Part shown: positions 60,003 to 64,000 of the stretch, in pieces
Layout: each line of letters starts with the position of its first letter
Position numbering within the stretch: the first letter of the stretch is position 1
NCBI GenBank assembly: GCA_027487575.1
Contig: JAIYDJ010000054.1
Coordinates: 47,812 to 111,811, forward strand
Source: Rhodobacter sp.
GTDB lineage: Bacteria > Pseudomonadota > Alphaproteobacteria > Rhodobacterales > Rhodobacteraceae
DNA: 64,000 nucleotides
Direction: 5' to 3'
Notes under the pieces: model-generated
Told to the model about the DNA's origin: nothing
Databases searched by the model: none
Seen by the model: only the letters and a program-made list of their open reading frames with translations
Made by a program: the position numbers and the translations under genes

Positions 60003-60041
60003 GCGCTCCCTCCCCCTTGTGGGGAGGGTTGGGGAGGGGGG
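60003..60041 (-). repeat. R2 repeat, inverted partial copy
   Basis: GCGCTCCCTCCCCCTTGTGG followed by GGAGGGTTGGGGAGGGG is the reverse complement of R2 with several differences. With the forward copy at 60066 it forms a 100-bp imperfect inverted repeat in the 308-bp gap between the dapC-like and amidase genes. No gene is visible in that gap. Confidence 0.5.
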
Positions 60042-60065
60042 CGTCGCGCGATGTCAATCCGGTTG

Positions 60066-60108
60066 CCCCCCACCCCCAGCCCCTCCCCACAAGGGGGAGG
60101 GGAGGCGC
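60066..60108. repeat. R2 repeat, copy 2
   Basis: Matches the 35706-35748 unit at 42 of 43 bases (only G/A at one position). The core CCCCTCCCCACAAGGGGGAG is a self-complementary hairpin. Faces the inverted partial copy at 60003-60041 across 24 bases. Confidence 0.65.
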
Positions 60109-60134
60109 TTGGGGCAAGGGCGTGGCTCGCCCTG

Positions 60135-61466
60135 TCAGGTCAGGGCGCGTTCTGCCGCAGTGCCCAGCCGCAGCAGTCGGTCTTCGGTGCCGGGGGGGGC
60201 CATCAGGCTGATGCCGCAGGACGGCTCGGCGGTGGGCAAAGTCAGCGCGCAGCCCCCCATCAGGTTGCCAATGCGGGTGTTGCGCAGGGCCAGCAGGTTT
60301 TCCGTGACGTAATAGACCGTGTCGGTCATCAGACGTTCAGCGTCGGGCGGCAGGATGGGCGAGGTGGGCAGGATCACCGCGTCATATCCGGCGGTGCGCG
60401 CCGTCCAGGGGGCGCGGAGGGTGTCGAGCCTGCGCCACGCGGCAATGTATTCGGTCGCGGTAACCGATGCGCCGGTGCGGAAACGGTCCAGGATGCGGGG
60501 ATACATCCGGTCGGGTGCGGCTTCGATGGTGGGTCCCCAGATCGCATAGGCCTCGGCGGTGAACAGCACGCCTGCCAGCGCCATCGCCTCGGGCAGGTCG
60601 GGGAAGGTCAGCGTATCGACCCTGGCCCCGGCGCGGGTCAGGCGGGTGACGGCGTCCTGAAAGCCGCGCGCCGGCCGGGGGCGCAGATCGTCCATCGCGA
60701 CGGTTTCGATCAACAGCAGGCGCGTGCCGCGCAGGGTGGCCCCGGTCAGGTCGGGGGCGCGGCGTCCTTCGAGCGCCGCCAGCAGCAGGGCGCAATCCTC
60801 GACGCTGCGGGCCAGCGGGCCGACCGTGTCGAACCGTTCGCACAGCGGAACGACCCCGGTCAGCGGCAGGCGGCCATGGGTGGTTTTCAGGCCCACAAGG
60901 TCGTTCCAGGCGGCCGGGACGCGGACCGATCCGCCAGTGTCGGACCCGATGGCGGCGGGGGCAAGGCCGTGGGCAACCGAAGCGGCGGCCCCCGAGGACG
61001 ATCCGCCCGCCACCGCACGTTCGTCGTTGATGCAGGGCGGGGTGGCGGTGACCGGGTTCAGGCCAAGGCCGGAAAACGCCAGTTCGGACATGTGCGTCTT
61101 GCCGAGGCAGACCAGCCCCTGCCCGGTCGCCACGCGCAGCACCTCGGCATCCTGCACCGGCACGCGGTTGCGCAACAGCGCCGATCCGGCTTCGGTCGCG
61201 ACATCGGCGGTGTCGAACAGGTCTTTCCAGCTTACCGGGACCCCGTCGAGCGGGCCGCGCCGCTGGCCCAGTTTGGCGCGGGCGGCGGCCCCCATTGCCT
61301 CGCCGCGCGCCCGGAGCGCGCTGGTGCGGGCATAGATGCGCCTGGACAGGGGGTGCGCGTCGATGGCGTCGAGGAAGGCTTCGGTCAGTTCGACCGGGTT
61401 GATCCGGCCTGCGGCAATCTCTCGCCCCAGGTCTGCGGCGGTTCTCAGTGTCCACGCTTTGGTCAT
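60135..61466 (-). CDS. Amidase signature family protein
   Basis: A 443-residue amidase with the Ser-cisSer-Lys triad: Lys in VSWKDLFDTA, cis-Ser in GGSSSGAAASVA and nucleophile Ser in IGSDTGGSVRVPAAW. AAGGGGAT precedes the start at 61466 (MTKAWTL); the longer track ORF is not supported. Not a GatA, as no gatB/gatC lies beside it; an amide-degrading or atzF-like activity is possible. It is divergent from the UbiH-like gene across about 75 bp. Confidence 0.88.
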   Translation of the reverse strand: MTKAWTLRTAADLGREIAAGRINPVELTEAFLDAIDAHPLSRRIYARTSALRARGEAMGAAARAKLGQRRGPLDGVPVSWKDLFDTADVATEAGSALLRNRVPVQDAEVLRVATGQGLVCLGKTHMSELAFSGLGLNPVTATPPCINDERAVAGGSSSGAAASVAHGLAPAAIGSDTGGSVRVPAAWNDLVGLKTTHGRLPLTGVVPLCERFDTVGPLARSVEDCALLLAALEGRRAPDLTGATLRGTRLLLIETVAMDDLRPRPARGFQDAVTRLTRAGARVDTLTFPDLPEAMALAGVLFTAEAYAIWGPTIEAAPDRMYPRILDRFRTGASVTATEYIAAWRRLDTLRAPWTARTAGYDAVILPTSPILPPDAERLMTDTVYYVTENLLALRNTRIGNLMGGCALTLPTAEPSCGISLMAPPGTEDRLLRLGTAAERALT

Positions 61467-61542
61467 GCCGATCCCCTTTGTGGTGACGGTAGCGGCAGAG
61501 CGGCGCATGGACAATCCCGCTGCGGGGGTCATATTCACCGGC

Positions 61543-62772
61543 ATGGAACAGGACAGCGACATTCTGATCGTGGGGGGCGGGCTGAACGGCCCGGCCTTGG
61601 CTTTGGCCCTGGCGCAGGGCGGTTTCCGGGTGACGGTGGTGGATGCCCGGCCTGCCGCCGACCGGGGCGAGGCGGGGTTCGACGGGCGTTCCTACGCGCT
61701 GGCGCTGGGGTCGCAACGGTTGCTGTCGGCCATCGGTGTCTGGGGCGCGGTGGCGGACCGGGCACAGCCGATCCTGCAGATCAAGGCCAGCGACGGGTTG
61801 GCGGGGCGGGGGGCGGCGGGGCTGTTTCTGGCCTTCGACCATGCCGAAATCGAGGAGGGGCCGATGGGCTACCTTGTCGAGGACCGGCATCTGTACGCGG
61901 CGTTTCTGGCGGCGATGCAGGAAAGCGCGGGGATCACCCTGATGTCGGGTGAAACTGTAGTGGCGCAGGAGGTGACGTCGCAGGGCGTGGCGGTGACGCT
62001 TGCCTCGGGGCGCAGGGTGACGGGCCGGGTTCTGGTCGGATCGGACGGGCGGGCCTCGGGAACGGCGGCGCGCGCCGGGATCACTCGGGTCGGGCGCGAC
62101 TATGGGCAGACCGCGCTGGTCACGGCGGTGCACCATGCCCGCGACCATCAGGGCATCGCGCACCAGTTCTTCATGCCGGGCGGGCCGCTGGCGATTCTGC
62201 CGCTGGCCGGGGGGCACCATTCTTCGATCGTGTGGAGCGAGGAAGCCGGGTTGGCGGCCGAGATCGCGGCGCTGGGCGATGATGATTTCCTGACGGCGCT
62301 GCGGCCAAGGTTCGGGGATTTCCTGGGCGAGATTTCGCTGGCGGGGGGGCGGTACAGCTATCCTCTGGTGCAGTCGGTGGCGGAACGGTTTGTCGGGCCG
62401 CGACTGGCGCTGGTGGGGGACGCGGCCCATGCGGTGCATCCGATTGCGGGGCAGGGGTTGAACCTTGGGTTGCGCGACGTGGGGGCCTTGGCCGAGGTGG
62501 TGATCCTTGCGGCGCGGCGGGGCGAGGATATCGGTGCATCCGACGTGCTGGAGCGGTATCAACGCTGGCGGCGGTTCGACGTCACGGCGATGGCGGTGGG
62601 CACGGATGCGGTCAACCGGCTGTTTTCGAACGACAACCCGCTGATGCGGGTGGGGCGCGATTTGGGGATGGGGCTGATCTCCCGGATGCCGGGGGTGCGG
62701 CGCGGGTTCATCCGGCAGGCGGCGGGGCTGACCGGCGATGTGCCGAAGCTGTTGGCGGGAATGGCGATCTGA
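61543..62772 (+). CDS. UbiH/UbiF/VisC-family FAD-dependent hydroxylase
   Basis: A 409-residue class A flavoprotein monooxygenase. The dinucleotide motif ILIVGGGLNGPALALALAQGG, the DG motif VLVGSDGRASGTA and the GD motif LALVGDAAHAVHPIAGQGLNLGLRDV are complete. Members hydroxylate the ubiquinone ring (C5, C6 or C1 depending on paralogue); alphaproteobacteria often have a broadened UbiL/UbiH, so the position is not assigned. Start at 61543 (MEQDSDIL); ATG at 61507 is an alternative. Confidence 0.88.
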   Translation: MEQDSDILIVGGGLNGPALALALAQGGFRVTVVDARPAADRGEAGFDGRSYALALGSQRLLSAIGVWGAVADRAQPILQIKASDGLAGRGAAGLFLAFDHAEIEEGPMGYLVEDRHLYAAFLAAMQESAGITLMSGETVVAQEVTSQGVAVTLASGRRVTGRVLVGSDGRASGTAARAGITRVGRDYGQTALVTAVHHARDHQGIAHQFFMPGGPLAILPLAGGHHSSIVWSEEAGLAAEIAALGDDDFLTALRPRFGDFLGEISLAGGRYSYPLVQSVAERFVGPRLALVGDAAHAVHPIAGQGLNLGLRDVGALAEVVILAARRGEDIGASDVLERYQRWRRFDVTAMAVGTDAVNRLFSNDNPLMRVGRDLGMGLISRMPGVRRGFIRQAAGLTGDVPKLLAGMAI

Positions 62773-62857
62773 GCGGTCCCTGTGCGGCTCTGTACTGGCT
62801 CGGTTGCGTTGGTTCTTTCCAAGGGGACGCTTTGTGCCGTTTGATCTGATTCCTTGA

Positions 62858-63025
62858 AGGCGGGACGCTGGAGAGGCGAGTGGCCGGCAATGTCAAGGGT
62901 TGGGGCAAATCATGTCGCGCATGAAGCGCACGTACGACCTTCCGTTCCTTCATCTGCAGACCGGTCAGGGGACGCAGTGCGTCACCCGGTCTGTCGGCTC
63001 GGAGGCGGGACGCCGGAGAGGCGAG
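62858..63025. repeat. Direct repeat R5, two 23-base units
   Basis: AGGCGGGACGCYGGAGAGGC plus GAG occurs at 62858-62880 and 63003-63025, identical at 22 of 23 bases and 145 bases apart. It lies in the 470-bp gap (62773-63242) after the UbiH-like gene. I find no convincing gene in the gap; the ORFs in the track lack Shine-Dalgarno and family likeness. Confidence 0.5.
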
Positions 63026-63054
63026 GGGGGTATCCGCCATCCCGCCGGTCGGGA

Positions 63055-63140
63055 AAATCAGGGCGCGCCTGCCTGGGTAGGCGCTTTTCGCGCCTGCCAA
63101 GGGGCAGGCAGGCGCGGCCTGATTTGGTTGAAACCAAATC
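63055..63140. repeat. Multi-hairpin repeat R4, copy B
   Basis: AAATCAGG (63055), inner arms GCGCCTGCCT (63065) and AGGCAGGCGC (63106), then CCTGATTTGGTT (63118) and AACCAAATC (63132). The inner 10-bp arms are identical to copy A, but the outer stems have changed on both strands (CTGCC/GGCAG to CAGG/CCTG), keeping the pairing. Also contains the sub-hairpin AGGCGC-TTTTC-GCGCCT. Confidence 0.68.
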
Positions 63141-63242
63141 CGCCAAGTGCCAGCCTTGCTTTCGTCTTGCTAAGTCCGGGTTTGCGCGAGTGACAAGAAG
63201 CAACCTTGCTTCGGGACTTCCGCATTCCGGCCGTGCTTTCGA

Positions 63243-63425
63243 CTAATCCAGCGACCGCGCCTCGGACACCAGCATGATCGGGATGCCGTCGCGGATCGGA
63301 AAGGCCAGACGGGCACCCTTCGAGTGCAACTCGGCCCGTTCGGCATCGTAATGCAGCGGGCCTTCGGTCAGCGGGCACACCAGCGCCTCGAGCATGCGGC
63401 GGTCGACCGGGGGGGCGTCGGTCAC
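63243..63425 (-). CDS. Trm112 family protein
   Basis: A 60-residue protein, [60 protein letters not shown]-like, of which [10 protein letters not shown] and [11 protein letters not shown] are the family signature. Trm112-like proteins stabilise or activate methyltransferases; the bacterial forms are little studied. The start is a GTG at 63425 that overlaps the stop of the LON-domain gene as GTGA, so translation is coupled. Confidence 0.9.
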   Translation of the reverse strand: MTDAPPVDRRMLEALVCPLTEGPLHYDAERAELHSKGARLAFPIRDGIPIMLVSEARSLD

Positions 63426-64000
63426 TGCATGACCTCGTCGCCGGTGCCCCCGCGCAGGGCGAAGGTCATCAGCGCGGTCAGCGTTTCGCGCCGCGTGGTC
63501 AGCGAGGGCGCTTCCAGCAGCGCCTGCTTGTCTTCGGGGCTGAACGGGCACAGCATCGACAGCGAGTTGATCAGCATTTCGGTGTCCGCCTCTTTCAGGC
63601 TGGACCAGTCGGTGCCGAGTTGATGGATGTGGAAGAACTTGCCCAGCGTTCCAAGAAATGCCTCGCGGTCGAAGCCTTCGTCCTGCTCTTCGGCCCCAAG
63701 ATCGCGGCCGAACGGCGACCAGTCCACCGCAAAGCGGCGGTAGGGGGTGAAGCCCTGCTGTTCGTCGCGCAGACGGAACCGCGACACGCCCGACAGCGTG
63801 ATCATGTATCGGCCATCTTCGGTTTCCGAAAAGGCCGTCAGCCGTCCGGCACAGCCGATGGCGGCAAGGCGGGGTTCCGACTTGTCGGGCACGGCGCGCG
63901 GCTGCACCAGTCCGATCAGGCGGGACTTGGTCTTCATGCAATCCTCGATCATCGCCAGATAGCGCGGCTCGAAGATGTGAAGGGGCAACCGGGCGCGCGG
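63422..64000 (-). CDS. LON peptidase substrate-binding domain protein, 5' truncated by window edge
   Basis: A protein with the Lon N-terminal substrate-binding (LAN/PUA-like) domain but no AAA or protease domain in the visible part. [20 protein letters not shown] is the family signature; [26 protein letters not shown] follows. The frame is open to the window end (codons read [10 protein letters not shown]), so the track start at 63988 is internal and about 20-25 N-terminal residues are missing. Coupled to the Trm112-like gene. Function unknown. Confidence 0.9.
   Translation of the reverse strand, partial: PRARLPLHIFEPRYLAMIEDCMKTKSRLIGLVQPRAVPDKSEPRLAAIGCAGRLTAFSETEDGRYMITLSGVSRFRLRDEQQGFTPYRRFAVDWSPFGRDLGAEEQDEGFDREAFLGTLGKFFHIHQLGTDWSSLKEADTEMLINSLSMLCPFSPEDKQALLEAPSLTTRRETLTALMTFALRGGTGDEVMQ

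Noticed and set aside
62773-63242. tRNA-like reading of the region with a GGCGGGATGGCGGATACC-like minus strand
   Set aside because: No cloverleaf with matching acceptor, D, anticodon and T arms could be drawn; the sequence is better explained by R4 and R5 repeats.
1-64000. CRISPR arrays, prophage, IS elements, riboswitches
   Set aside because: No regularly spaced direct repeats, no transposase or phage structural genes and no recognisable riboswitch core (for example none upstream of cobU) were seen by eye.

Overview
The window reads as a chromosomal segment of a high-GC alphaproteobacterium of the family Rhodobacteraceae (Rhodobacter/Tabrizicola/Gemmobacter-like). The evidence is the dense high-GC coding, an RpoHII-type sigma-32 factor behind a TGATCC-N18-TAAC (RpoE-type) promoter, a CdhR/BKACE/fused carnitine dehydrogenase cluster, and dispersed intergenic palindromes. 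Genus level is inference. I see no phage, IS element, CRISPR array or rRNA. One tRNA (Val, UAC) is present.

1-12,900: mostly core housekeeping. rsmI (cut at the left edge)-yraN-gshB; comM, a GST, a histidine phosphatase and cobU on the minus strand; then rpoH(II)-chaN-coaBC-dut-moeB, largely coupled by ATGA overlaps. chaC and an amino-acid ABC pair (binding protein plus permease, no ATPase) follow.

12,900-37,500: catabolism of quaternary amines and other organic nitrogen. An M3 peptidase is followed by an apparently complete gamma-butyrobetaine/carnitine-to-glycine-betaine set: CdhR-like regulator, BKACE (CdhC), small membrane protein, carnitine dehydrogenase fused to a thioesterase, acyl-CoA dehydrogenase, NDP-forming acyl-CoA ligase and a CaiD-like hydratase. 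Next come a LysR regulator facing a cysteine hydrolase, a GMC oxidoreductase convergent with a choline sulfatase, a CocE/NonD hydrolase, a five-gene-product type peptide/opine ABC transporter (four genes, ATPases fused), a class II aldolase and an HSL-type esterase.

37,500-54,600: stress and sulfur/redox genes. REC-like orphan, cold-shock protein, small membrane proteins, DUF883-like protein, Crp/Fnr regulator, tRNA-Val, AstE/ASPA-family deacylase, 1-Cys peroxiredoxin, aldehyde dehydrogenase, an old-yellow-enzyme/FAD demethylase, an FMN glutamate-synthase-like protein, and a minus-strand run ggt-msrC-mmuM-rluA. A STAS/HATPase partner-switch pair, hspQ, a lysozyme-like lipoprotein and lolA close this part.

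54,600-64,000: a conspicuous low-GC island with a single zinc-ribbon-like unknown gene next to a hairpin repeat, then ftsK, a DapC-like aminotransferase, an amidase, a UbiH-family hydroxylase, a Trm112-like protein and a LON-substrate-binding-domain protein cut at the right edge.

The least explained material is non-coding. There are several repeat families: R1 (hairpin + GGATATTT-N5-CAGAAAATG), R2 (C-rich palindrome around CCACAAGG), R3 (GTCGGATTTGCGTATGGC), R4 (multi-hairpin with alternative pairings) and R5. Two R1 pairs form inverted repeats that enclose a conserved cassette with a strong Shine-Dalgarno, a mini-ORF start and a covarying terminator-like hairpin. A further R1 copy lies in frame inside the CocE-type hydrolase gene.
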